Source: Helicobacteraceae bacterium (lineage in GTDB: Bacteria > Campylobacterota > Campylobacteria > Campylobacterales > Sulfurimonadaceae). From it: a DNA stretch of 15,719 nt. Below are positions 1 to 7,293 of this stretch, in pieces. The notes under the pieces were generated by a model, which was given only the letters and a program-made list of their open reading frames with translations, searched no databases and was not told where the DNA came from. A program made the position numbers and the translations under genes. The stretch is taken from NCBI GenBank assembly GCA_015488855.1, contig WFMY01000152.1:1-15719 (forward strand), in the 5' to 3' direction. The number at the start of each line of letters is the position of its first letter. The first letter of the stretch is position 1.

Positions 1-1109
1 GCTAAAGCAAAAGCTCCTATACCTACAAGTGGTAATGCTAGTATAAACGTTCTATGTTTTAGGACTAAAACGATATATCCGACGAGTGAAAGTATAACAC
101 CAAGTTCTGAGCCAGAGATACGATTGGCAAAGGTTTGAAAAGGTATTTTTCCTGCCTCTCTAATAGTCTGATGTACTCCATAAAAGTGCAATCCCTCTAC
201 TGATGTTCCAGTAGTAATATAACTCATTACTTTTCCAACAATCAACCCAAACACATTGCCAAAATACATAAACAACATCAATAAAATAGCAGCCGCTATG
301 ATTAATTTTTTTTGTGCTATTGTTGTTTTTTGAAAATACATATAAAGAACAATCAATATAATAATCGTTGCAATATAGTTGAAAGGAGCGGAAATTGGCA
401 AATGTAAAAGTGCAAAAAACACCAATATCAGCGAATAATACGTATTGGTCTCTTTGCGATGATAAAAAATAAGGTATGCCGCATAGATAATCCCCATCGC
501 GTATACTATGGAAGCTCCGGCATCATAGAGGAAAGGATATATTGCTATTGCTATAGCAGCATAAAGTGCAGATTTTAAATTAAAATCAATCGTACTTTTC
601 ATAAGAAAATAGAGTATAAACATAGGAGCCATCGCAGAAAACATATCAGTATCATAATACCCTGTCATCGTACGGTTATAATAGCTCCAAGCAATACTTC
701 CTAAAAGTGCAGCAAAGAAACCCCATATAACTTGCCCATAAAGCCTTGCAATAAGTATAATTGGAACAACCACCAAAGAAGATATGACTGTTGGCATATA
801 TAAAATAACTGTTTCCAAAGAAAATGGTGTTATTTTTACCAAGAGCACGGTAAAAAATATTGTTGCATTCCCCCACATATTGCGTATACCTGGATTATGT
901 TCATGTATCCCATAAAGAATATTTTGTGCTCCAGCAGCCCACGTATAGCCATCATTGGTATTTATCATCAACTGATTATTCCAATAAAAATTTGGATTAT
1001 CTTGAAATTGATATACCCATATTATACGTACAGCAAATGAAAAAGCATATGCTATAAGTATAAGTCCCCATAGTTGTAATTGGGTTATATTATAATTATT
1101 GTTTTTCAT
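1..1109 (-). CDS. pglB: Oligosaccharyltransferase PglB, N-terminal part (3' end beyond window)
   Basis: The product is an STT3-family integral membrane enzyme that moves a lipid-linked oligosaccharide onto asparagine of periplasmic proteins. The frame runs open for 369 codons from the ATG at 1109 to the window edge; C. jejuni PglB has about 710 residues, so roughly half is visible. Catalytic and metal-binding residues of the family are present: NDGY with D53 (first DXD-like motif), R146 in YYNRT, the YYDTDM motif with D153 and D155, and TIRE with E318. R330 in NRISGSE sits 12 residues after E318, as does the arginine that reads the -2 acidic residue of the sequon in Campylobacter PglB. About ten hydrophobic segments separate these. 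The WWDYG motif and the C-terminal periplasmic domain fall outside the window. An AAAGGA ribosome site precedes the ATG, which lies 13 bases after the GT2 gene. The identification is firm; glycan specificity cannot be read from it. Confidence 0.95.
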   Translation of the reverse strand, partial: MKNNNYNITQLQLWGLILIAYAFSFAVRIIWVYQFQDNPNFYWNNQLMINTNDGYTWAAGAQNILYGIHEHNPGIRNMWGNATIFFTVLLVKITPFSLETVILYMPTVISSLVVVPIILIARLYGQVIWGFFAALLGSIAWSYYNRTMTGYYDTDMFSAMAPMFILYFLMKSTIDFNLKSALYAAIAIAIYPFLYDAGASIVYAMGIIYAAYLIFYHRKETNTYYSLILVFFALLHLPISAPFNYIATIIILIVLYMYFQKTTIAQKKLIIAAAILLMLFMYFGNVFGLIVGKVMSYITTGTSVEGLHFYGVHQTIREAGKIPFQTFANRISGSELGVILSLVGYIVLVLKHRTFILALPLVGIGAFAL

Positions 1110-1122
1110 TATTTTCCTTTAA

Positions 1123-1935
1123 TTAAGTTCTTATTTTACTATATATTTTCTTGAGTAAATATTTGGGTACTAACCTAGCTGTAATCCTTATACCTACATT
1201 TCGTATGAATTCAAAACTATTGATAAACCCCAATTTCAAAAGTTTTTTTTGTAGAATTACTTCATTCATAGCATATTGAAGACCCCCTCTTCTCTCCAAT
1301 TGTGCATAACCAGCTCTCATATTTACTAATACTTCTTGTATATTATAAAATTTAGCTCCCTCTTGCATCATCCTTACCCAAAGATAATAATCTTCAAACC
1401 AAGTCATATCCTTATATCCACCAGCATATTGTACTATTGATTTTTTATACATAACCGCTGGATGATTGAGTGGATTTCGTTTCTTTGCAAATTCTACTAA
1501 ACGTTGATGATTCTCTGGTAATCTCCTATAAGATACTATATTATTTTCCATTGATTCAAATTCACTTACCCAAGAACTACATATATCAATATCACTATTT
1601 TGAAATATTTTCAACTGTTTTTCAAATCGATTTGTAAGTGCGATATCATCCGTATCCATTCTTGCTATAAGTTCATGGCTACAGTTTTTAAGTCCTATAT
1701 TAAGAGCATTCCCCAATCCAACATTCTCTTCTATCTTAATCACCCTAAGAATGTTTCCTAATTTTTTCTGCCAAAAAGCTATTTCTTGATATAGCTCTCT
1801 AGTAAGCCTTCCATCTTGTACCAAGACAATTTCATTAGGTCTTACTGTTTGATTATCCCAAATAGATTGCATAGCTTTATTGAAATAGTTAGCCTGTTCT
1901 TTATAGTATATGGATAGTAAAAGAGAAAATTTCAT
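1123..1935 (-). CDS. Family 2 glycosyltransferase (AmsE/WcaA-like)
   Basis: This is a 270-residue GT-A glycosyltransferase, predicted to add one sugar from a nucleotide donor to the growing lipid-linked glycan at the cytoplasmic membrane face. It opens with FSLLLSIYYKE and has EIVLVQDG (residues 35-42), NVGLGNALNIGL (71-82), the metal-binding MDTDD (93-97) and the acceptor-site FEDYYLWVRMM (180-190), whose acidic pair supplies the likely general base. The pattern resembles the AmsE-like branch of GT2. Its ATG overlaps the TGA of the preceding gene by four bases (ATGA), so translation is probably coupled. It lies directly before pglB, as in C. jejuni where glycosyltransferase genes surround pglB. 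The fold assignment is secure; donor and acceptor are unknown. The C-terminal 40 residues are basic and could bind the membrane surface. Confidence 0.9.
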   Translation of the reverse strand: MKFSLLLSIYYKEQANYFNKAMQSIWDNQTVRPNEIVLVQDGRLTRELYQEIAFWQKKLGNILRVIKIEENVGLGNALNIGLKNCSHELIARMDTDDIALTNRFEKQLKIFQNSDIDICSSWVSEFESMENNIVSYRRLPENHQRLVEFAKKRNPLNHPAVMYKKSIVQYAGGYKDMTWFEDYYLWVRMMQEGAKFYNIQEVLVNMRAGYAQLERRGGLQYAMNEVILQKKLLKLGFINSFEFIRNVGIRITARLVPKYLLKKIYSKIRT

Positions 1936-3086
1936 AACATTCTTGACTGTATCGTTGTGTATATTTTATCTAAACTACTCATAATAATCATTTGTGACTC
2001 TGTATCTGATGTATATATATTTAAAAATGTTTTTATATCAATAGAGGAATGCCTTACATCGTATATATAGCAATCCTTATCATAAAGCGTAAAATTTTCT
2101 ATAATACTACTTAAATACATTATAGGATATTCTACCTCAAAAGGTGTTGTTGCACTTACAAAGAACTTATCATCTATTTTATAATCAAAATAATCTTTAG
2201 GGTGTTTTTGAATAAATACATTTGTAGGTCGATATTTATGTAAAAATTTATATATTCCTTCTTGCATACTTTTTAAAGGTTGTGTATAAATTACAATAGT
2301 ATAAGATCTATCTGTATTCCTTTCAAAAAAAGTTTTTTTATATTCTTGAATACTTAAATTACCTTTATATCCATATTTCATTAATAGAGTTTCATAACGT
2401 TTAGCATATAAAATCAGAGTATTCATTACAGGGGGGATACTTATATACCCAGGATGTTCAGGATGAATAACACCATGTTGTACTTCATAAGAATTTAATA
2501 TATTTACAAACTTTTCTCCCATAGGAATAACTGCACCAGTATAAATTTTTTCATTTTTTTTCCATAAAATAAAAGACAGGAGTTTTAAAAAGAATGCATC
2601 ACCCATTGCAATTTTAATATATTTATTTAAACCTTTGTCTAAACCTATTATCTCTAAATGCTCTGTTATATTTATATATTTATTATAAAACAAAACAAAC
2701 GAAATTTTGCGACTTATCAAGCGTAAAAAACTAAAAAAATCGCTACTAATATAATTACCTTTATAAACTTTTTCTTGTTCTGGGTTTAAAAAAAGTATTT
2801 TTTTAGTGTTTTTTTCTTCTTTATATATCTCTAATAACTCAGCTCTTTCCATTAAGAAAAAAACTTTATCATATTTTTTTTGTGTCAACAAAAATTTTAT
2901 TGTAAAAATAAAACTTTTAAATATAGTACTTAATCTTGGTCTTACGATTCTTCTTTCAACCATGATCCCTGTGTTAAGTAGGGGTTCTCGGCAATGTATC
3001 CATAATGGATAATTAAATAACTGATACTCCCAAAGAGAATATTTTTTCTCAAAAGTAACCAATTCATTCATAGACAATTTTTGCAA
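1932..3086 (-). CDS. Putative GT-B-like glycosyltransferase, unrecognised family (QHG and KHP motifs)
   Basis: I do not recognise this 384-residue protein as a named enzyme. The N-terminus has an aromatic pattern (SLWEYQLFNYPLWIHCREP, residues 17-35) that I associate with uncharacterised proteins of polysaccharide loci. The centre has EVQHGVIHPEHPGY (201-214) and the second half FIQKHPKDYFDY (291-302). QHG followed by KHP recalls nucleotide-sugar-binding C-terminal domains of sialyltransferase-like and capsule GT-B enzymes. There is no signal peptide and no obvious membrane helix. The start is taken as TTG at 3086, because AAGG lies seven bases before it while the first in-frame ATG (3071) has no ribosome site. 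The gene begins two bases after the preceding stop and ends in an ATGA overlap with the GT2 gene. Base composition looks unusually AT-rich: two lines sampled had about 20% G+C. Given the Pse genes upstream, a sugar-acid transferase is possible but unproven. Confidence 0.6.
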   Translation of the reverse strand: MQKLSMNELVTFEKKYSLWEYQLFNYPLWIHCREPLLNTGIMVERRIVRPRLSTIFKSFIFTIKFLLTQKKYDKVFFLMERAELLEIYKEEKNTKKILFLNPEQEKVYKGNYISSDFFSFLRLISRKISFVLFYNKYINITEHLEIIGLDKGLNKYIKIAMGDAFFLKLLSFILWKKNEKIYTGAVIPMGEKFVNILNSYEVQHGVIHPEHPGYISIPPVMNTLILYAKRYETLLMKYGYKGNLSIQEYKKTFFERNTDRSYTIVIYTQPLKSMQEGIYKFLHKYRPTNVFIQKHPKDYFDYKIDDKFFVSATTPFEVEYPIMYLSSIIENFTLYDKDCYIYDVRHSSIDIKTFLNIYTSDTESQMIIMSSLDKIYTTIQSRML

Positions 3087-3088
3087 GA

Positions 3089-4576
3089 CTATACCTTATG
3101 CGCATATTTTAATAAACATTGTGTTAAATTTTTTATATTAACCTCTTCTCCAAATGAAACACCTACCTTATTTCCAGGATTAAGATAGGTAGGAAATGAT
3201 ACTTTTTCTATGGCATACAAAAAAGCATTTACCTTTTGCATTTCTACTTTGTATCCTTTTTCAACAAGTCTTAGTGCCTGTTCTAAATCTTCTATCTGTT
3301 TAATATCTAACACCCCATGACACAATCTATACCAAGCATATCCAAAACTAAGAACAGGTTTAGACCTAATAACTGCCTCTAATCCTACAGTCCCCGTAAC
3401 AGTAGCTACCGCTTTTGCATTATCAATCAAATCAAAAGAACTTAAATCATTGCGAACAAACTGCACATTTGGTAGAGCTGATACCTTTTTATAAAAATCT
3501 ACATTTCTCCCTTGTTCTCCATAAAGTTTTTCAGAAAATTGAGATATATGTTCTTTAACATAAAGCTTCCACGTTTTTGGAATAGCTACAGAAAGCATAT
3601 TTATCATTAACCATTGATCTACAAATACTCCTCCTTCTGGAGAAGTTGTTTTTTCAGGCTGATAATGTAGGGCAACATAAATATAAGGTTGTGTCAAATC
3701 TACTTGTATTACTAAACTATTGTATTTTTTTTCTAAATTTTTCTTGAAAAAATACCCTTTTACCTTATACTTTAATAAATCCAACTTAGTAATATTGTTG
3801 TCATTAAGACTATGAGAGCTTCCCCTTTTATATGCTGTAAATATTTTATTTTTAAAAAAACGTTTTAACTTACTAATATTTTGTAGTATTTTTTTGATAC
3901 TCTTTTTTTGAGTTATATCTTGCATATAGTAAGGTAACGCCTCCTGATAAGAATTTCTATTTTTATTTAAATAAGTATTCGCAATCTTGTAATGAGAAGT
4001 AGAACTATTCTCTAGACACTCTTTATATACTTCTTGTAAATACTCTGGTATTGTATTGATAGATGAAGATAAAAATGTTAATCCTTCTATATGAGTTGGA
4101 GTAAATCGAATAACTTTTATATTATTTTCAACACATACTGCATATAATAGATATTGAAAAATTGCATGTGGGGACTCTGTAAAAACCACAAAATCAGGTT
4201 TTAATACATTCACTGCGTTTATCCAATATTCCAACAACTCATAATATAGTTCTGTTCTCTCAGTTAAATTAAATGCATAGGCAGTAGGATCCATCCTATC
4301 CATCATTTTAAGCACAGTTTTTTCATGAAAACAATACTTTTTCAAAGTCTTTTCATCTAAAACTTTTTTCTTTTTTGGCGAGTTAATACTTGTATAAAGT
4401 CCACGAATGACATCTATATATCCTTGGGTAATAGTCAAAGGAAAGGCTTTATGTATAGACTTTTCATTATGGGGTGTAGTAATCCAATAAATAGGATTCC
4501 AACTTTGTAACATCTGCATATTTTTTGCTACATCTACCCATGCACTTAAGTCACTTGTTGCATAAATAACTCTCAT
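3089..4576 (-). CDS. Capsule-synthesis-like protein (KpsS/KpsC-related), putative glycosyltransferase
   Basis: This 495-residue cytoplasmic protein resembles the capsule polysaccharide biosynthesis group that includes KpsS and KpsC, GT-B-type transferases for sugar acids. Supporting motifs are VALHYQPEKTTSPEGG (301-316), LYVKEH (338-343), and VTGTVGLEAVIRSKPVLSFG (393-412), the last resembling the donor-phosphate loop and the following strand of these enzymes. The family usually shows KEHP; here the proline is replaced (KEHIS). The N-terminal 130 residues end in VLKPDFVVFTESPHA (124-138), a Rossmann-like strand-loop. Residues 220-290 are lysine-rich and poorly predicted. The ATG overlaps the pglK stop by four bases. 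In some Acinetobacter capsules a KpsS-like protein is a pseudaminyltransferase, so with a full Pse pathway just upstream this is a prime candidate for the enzyme that uses CMP-Pse. That role is inference; the broad family call is fairly safe. Confidence 0.7.
   Translation of the reverse strand: MRVIYATSDLSAWVDVAKNMQMLQSWNPIYWITTPHNEKSIHKAFPLTITQGYIDVIRGLYTSINSPKKKKVLDEKTLKKYCFHEKTVLKMMDRMDPTAYAFNLTERTELYYELLEYWINAVNVLKPDFVVFTESPHAIFQYLLYAVCVENNIKVIRFTPTHIEGLTFLSSSINTIPEYLQEVYKECLENSSTSHYKIANTYLNKNRNSYQEALPYYMQDITQKKSIKKILQNISKLKRFFKNKIFTAYKRGSSHSLNDNNITKLDLLKYKVKGYFFKKNLEKKYNSLVIQVDLTQPYIYVALHYQPEKTTSPEGGVFVDQWLMINMLSVAIPKTWKLYVKEHISQFSEKLYGEQGRNVDFYKKVSALPNVQFVRNDLSSFDLIDNAKAVATVTGTVGLEAVIRSKPVLSFGYAWYRLCHGVLDIKQIEDLEQALRLVEKGYKVEMQKVNAFLYAIEKVSFPTYLNPGNKVGVSFGEEVNIKNLTQCLLKYAHKV
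3094..3097 (-). promoter_or_regulatory. Ribosome binding site supporting a TTG start
   Basis: AAGG, read on the minus strand, lies within the last codons of the upstream gene and seven bases before the TTG at 3086. It is the reason for choosing TTG over the downstream ATG at 3071, which is preceded by AAAATTGTCT with no purine-rich core. Ending one gene over the ribosome site of the next suggests translational coupling. Confidence 0.5.
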
Positions 4577-6261
4577 ACGATAACTCTTTTATTCTCTACT
4601 TTAAATACTCTATTGCACTCTTTTAAAATCTCTTGTTTATGAGAAATAATGATCAGTGTTTTATCTTTGCAAAGCGTATATATTTCCTGCATTATTTTTT
4701 GTTCTATTTTTGCATCTAATGCTGATGTTGCCTCATCTAATACCAATACATCTGGGGAAGAATATAGCGCTCTTGCTATAGCTATACGCTGTTGTTGTCC
4801 ACCACTTAGTAGTTTACCCATCTCACCCACTTGTGTATTAAGTCCCTCTTTTTTATCAAACATATCCCACAAATTCACTTTTTTAAGGACATCAATAAGT
4901 TTATCTTTATCATATTCTCTAGCAAATACAATATTCTCCCCAACTGTCCCATCAAAAAGATAAATAGATTGAGGAATATATCCTATTTGTTTTCGCCATG
5001 AAACAATATTATTTGTCGTTAATTCTTGATTATCTATTAAAATAGCACCACCCGTAGGGAGATTAAGTCCAATAAGCATATCTACAAAAGTACTTTTCCC
5101 ACTTCCGCTTTCCCCAATAACACCAATATTCTCCCCTTTTTGAATTGATAAATTAATAGTGTCTAAAACTTTTTCTCCATTTTCATAAAAGAAATTCACA
5201 TCTTTAAATATAATATTATGGTTAAAATTAAGAGATTCTTCTCCCAGATGTTCTCCCTCATATTGTAATTCATTATAAATTAATTCTACTGCTTGCGTAT
5301 AAAACATAATTTTATTATAACGTACAATAATACGATGAACGGAAGGCAACAATCTATAAAGGGCTAAAATATATAAAGATAAAATAGGCATCCACTTAGA
5401 GATATCTGCATTATATTTCCAAACTAAAAATGATACCAATAAGGAAAGTAATGCAAAACCTAGACCATCTAAAAGTAGCCGTGGAATATGTGAAGAAGTT
5501 TCAAAAATAATGTTGCTGTGTACAAGTTTTTGACTTACTCCCGTAAAATTTTCAACTATTTTTTTCTCATTTGAAAATAGTTTAATTACTTTAAAATTTC
5601 CAAAACTAGAAGATAAAACATCATAAATACCGCGTTGATAAACTTCTCTATCTTTTCCTTTTGTTTTAATCAAATGAGTAATTTTTCCTAAAATAATACC
5701 TACAACAAACAAAAGTATAAGCGAAAGGAATAAAGTACTTTGCCAATCAATATAAAGAAGAAGAGAATAAATAAATATAATAACAAAAATCTCAGAAATC
5801 ATAACCAATAAAGATGAAATGACCTGTGTATAATAACTTGCCTCATTTATAATAATTTTTGTTAAATGACTTGTATTTAAACTATTGAATTTTTGATATG
5901 GGAGATTTAAATATCCTTCAAATAACCTTTTGCTTATAGCAAAATATCTCCCTTCTGAGAATTTTGAAAGCATATAATAATAAAACATATTTATAAGGCT
6001 TCTAAACACATAAAATATACATAATAGTATCCCAAAATAAATGACAAATTTGGAGTTAGAACTCATATTAAAAAAATCATATAAAGCTGACATATATTTA
6101 TTCTTTTGAATAAACTCAAAATCACTTGCTGCTGATATAAAAGGCATAAGAATAGAAACAGCAAATGTTTCAATAAGTGAAATAAAAATAGAAAAAAAGA
6201 TTAACGCAAGTAAAAAATTTTTATCATGTTTTGAGAGTAGTGCATTTATTTTTTTAAACAT
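4573..6261 (-). CDS. pglK: PglK-type ABC flippase for lipid-linked oligosaccharide
   Basis: This homodimeric ABC half-transporter flips a polyprenyl-diphosphate oligosaccharide to the periplasmic face, feeding PglB. At 562 residues it matches C. jejuni PglK (564) in length, and its first 40 residues follow it closely (DKNFLL..., ISLIETFAVSILMPFI). The membrane domain (about 1-325) has six hydrophobic segments, near 16-40, 72-95, 148-170, 174-192, 262-281 and 289-307. The ATPase domain has Walker A GESGSGKST (383-391), the Q-loop YIPQ (428-431), signature LSGGQQQR (485-492), Walker B VLVLDE ending in catalytic E510, the D-loop SALD (513-516) and switch H541. The ATG follows the pseI stop by six bases; a GAAGAG at the end of pseI is the likely ribosome site. 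Export of lipid A (MsbA) is an alternative, but the N-terminal match and pglB downstream favour PglK. Confidence 0.93.
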   Translation of the reverse strand: MFKKINALLSKHDKNFLLALIFFSIFISLIETFAVSILMPFISAASDFEFIQKNKYMSALYDFFNMSSNSKFVIYFGILLCIFYVFRSLINMFYYYMLSKFSEGRYFAISKRLFEGYLNLPYQKFNSLNTSHLTKIIINEASYYTQVISSLLVMISEIFVIIFIYSLLLYIDWQSTLFLSLILLFVVGIILGKITHLIKTKGKDREVYQRGIYDVLSSSFGNFKVIKLFSNEKKIVENFTGVSQKLVHSNIIFETSSHIPRLLLDGLGFALLSLLVSFLVWKYNADISKWMPILSLYILALYRLLPSVHRIIVRYNKIMFYTQAVELIYNELQYEGEHLGEESLNFNHNIIFKDVNFFYENGEKVLDTINLSIQKGENIGVIGESGSGKSTFVDMLIGLNLPTGGAILIDNQELTTNNIVSWRKQIGYIPQSIYLFDGTVGENIVFAREYDKDKLIDVLKKVNLWDMFDKKEGLNTQVGEMGKLLSGGQQQRIAIARALYSSPDVLVLDEATSALDAKIEQKIMQEIYTLCKDKTLIIISHKQEILKECNRVFKVENKRVIV

Positions 6262-6267
6262 ATTTGA

Positions 6268-7293
6268 CTACTCTTCTATTCTATCGCCAAATTTATATGA
6301 CTTCATAGATACCTTACCTAAGATATCATTCAAATACTTAGGATGCAAACCATATCCCGGTCTCACCGAACGAACATTTTTCTCGCTAAATACTTCACCC
6401 TTTTTAATATCTTCAGCCACATAAAGACTACGACTAAACTGACGAGATTTTCTCTTATTCTCTGTCATAGAATAGTCCACCCTACCAAGTAACTTCTCAG
6501 TATCTCGAATAGCTTTGACCATCTGAGAAAACTCCTCTTTGTCCATGGAAAAATCAGCATCAGCTCCACCAATGGATTTATCTAAAATAAAATGCTTCTC
6601 AATTATCTTCGCTCCAAGACTTACAGCAACAATAGGAGCAAAACTTCCTAAAGTATGGTCTGAAAAACCACTAACTACATTAAAAGTTTGGGCTAAATTA
6701 GGAATCATCTTCAAGTTTGCTTCCTCTAATGGTGCAGGATAAGCAGAGGTACATTTAAGCAAAACGATATCATCATTTCCCTCACTCCTACACATATCTA
6801 CAGCATCTTGTATCTCACCAATTGTTGCTATTCCAGTACTAATGATAATAGGTTTTCTTTTACTTGCTGTATAGCGTATCAGCTCATAATCTGTTATCTC
6901 AAAAGAGGCTATCTTGTACGCACTTGGATTAAACTGCTCTAAAAAATCTACCGCTGTTTTATCAAATGGAGAAGAGAAGATATCTATGCCTATCTCTCTA
7001 GCATAGGAAAAAAGCTCTTCATGCCACTCCCAAGGTAAATAGGTTTCTTGATACAAATCATAAAGTTTTCTATCATCCCAAAGGGTACCACCTTTGATAA
7101 CAAAATCCTCTTTATCGCTATCTAGTGTCAGTGTATCAGCCGTATAGGTCTGAAGTTTAATTGCATTTGCTCCTATCTCTTTAGCACATTTAATGGTCTC
7201 TTTTGCTATTTCTATTTTACCACCATGATTGGCTGAGAGTTCTGCAATAATGTATGTACCATCTTTTTCTAAATCAAAATTACCTATTTTCAT
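6268..7293 (-). CDS. pseI: Pseudaminic acid synthase PseI
   Basis: PseI condenses phosphoenolpyruvate with 2,4-diacetamido-2,4,6-trideoxy-L-altrose to give pseudaminic acid, the fifth step of the pathway. The 341-residue protein (C. jejuni PseI: 343) has a NeuB-type TIM barrel beginning with AELSANHGG (17-25) and KLQTYTADT, and a C-terminal SAF (antifreeze-like) domain from about residue 283 (SRSLYVAEDIKKGEVF to GDRIEE). The stretch GGTLWDDRKLYDLYQE is typical of PseI rather than of sialic (NeuB) or legionaminic (LegI) acid synthases; the neighbours agree. The ATG overlaps the end of pseGH by 14 bases, with GGAGAGAAGAG immediately before it as ribosome site. It is the last gene of the Pse block, six bases before pglK. 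Confidence 0.95.
   Translation of the reverse strand: MKIGNFDLEKDGTYIIAELSANHGGKIEIAKETIKCAKEIGANAIKLQTYTADTLTLDSDKEDFVIKGGTLWDDRKLYDLYQETYLPWEWHEELFSYAREIGIDIFSSPFDKTAVDFLEQFNPSAYKIASFEITDYELIRYTASKRKPIIISTGIATIGEIQDAVDMCRSEGNDDIVLLKCTSAYPAPLEEANLKMIPNLAQTFNVVSGFSDHTLGSFAPIVAVSLGAKIIEKHFILDKSIGGADADFSMDKEEFSQMVKAIRDTEKLLGRVDYSMTENKRKSRQFSRSLYVAEDIKKGEVFSEKNVRSVRPGYGLHPKYLNDILGKVSMKSYKFGDRIEE

Noticed and set aside
306..313. Runs of eight A on the coding strand (here and near 1243, 2554, 2874, 3725 and 8964) as slippage sites
   Set aside because: They recur in most genes at Lys-Lys codons and fit the expectation of a low-G+C genome; nothing marks any one as regulatory.
676..876. A 66-codon minus-strand open frame at the left end
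   Set aside because: It overlaps pglB in another frame. The pglB frame reads through with family motifs, including YNRT and YYDTD.
2431..2436. Six-C tract (coding strand) in the unrecognised GT gene as a phase-variation site
   Set aside because: Campylobacter contingency tracts are usually eight or more G/C. Six in one position encoding Ile-Pro-Pro is within chance, and a single sequence cannot show variation.
4649..4963. A 104-codon plus-strand open frame opposite the pglK ATPase domain
   Set aside because: It lies antisense to the conserved Walker B and signature region. Its Ser/Cys-rich composition is the reverse complement of coding sequence, and there is no neighbouring plus-strand gene.
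4573..6261. The ABC transporter as a lipid A exporter (MsbA)
   Set aside because: The N-terminal membrane segment and full length follow PglK, and the gene lies in a glycan locus with pglB downstream.
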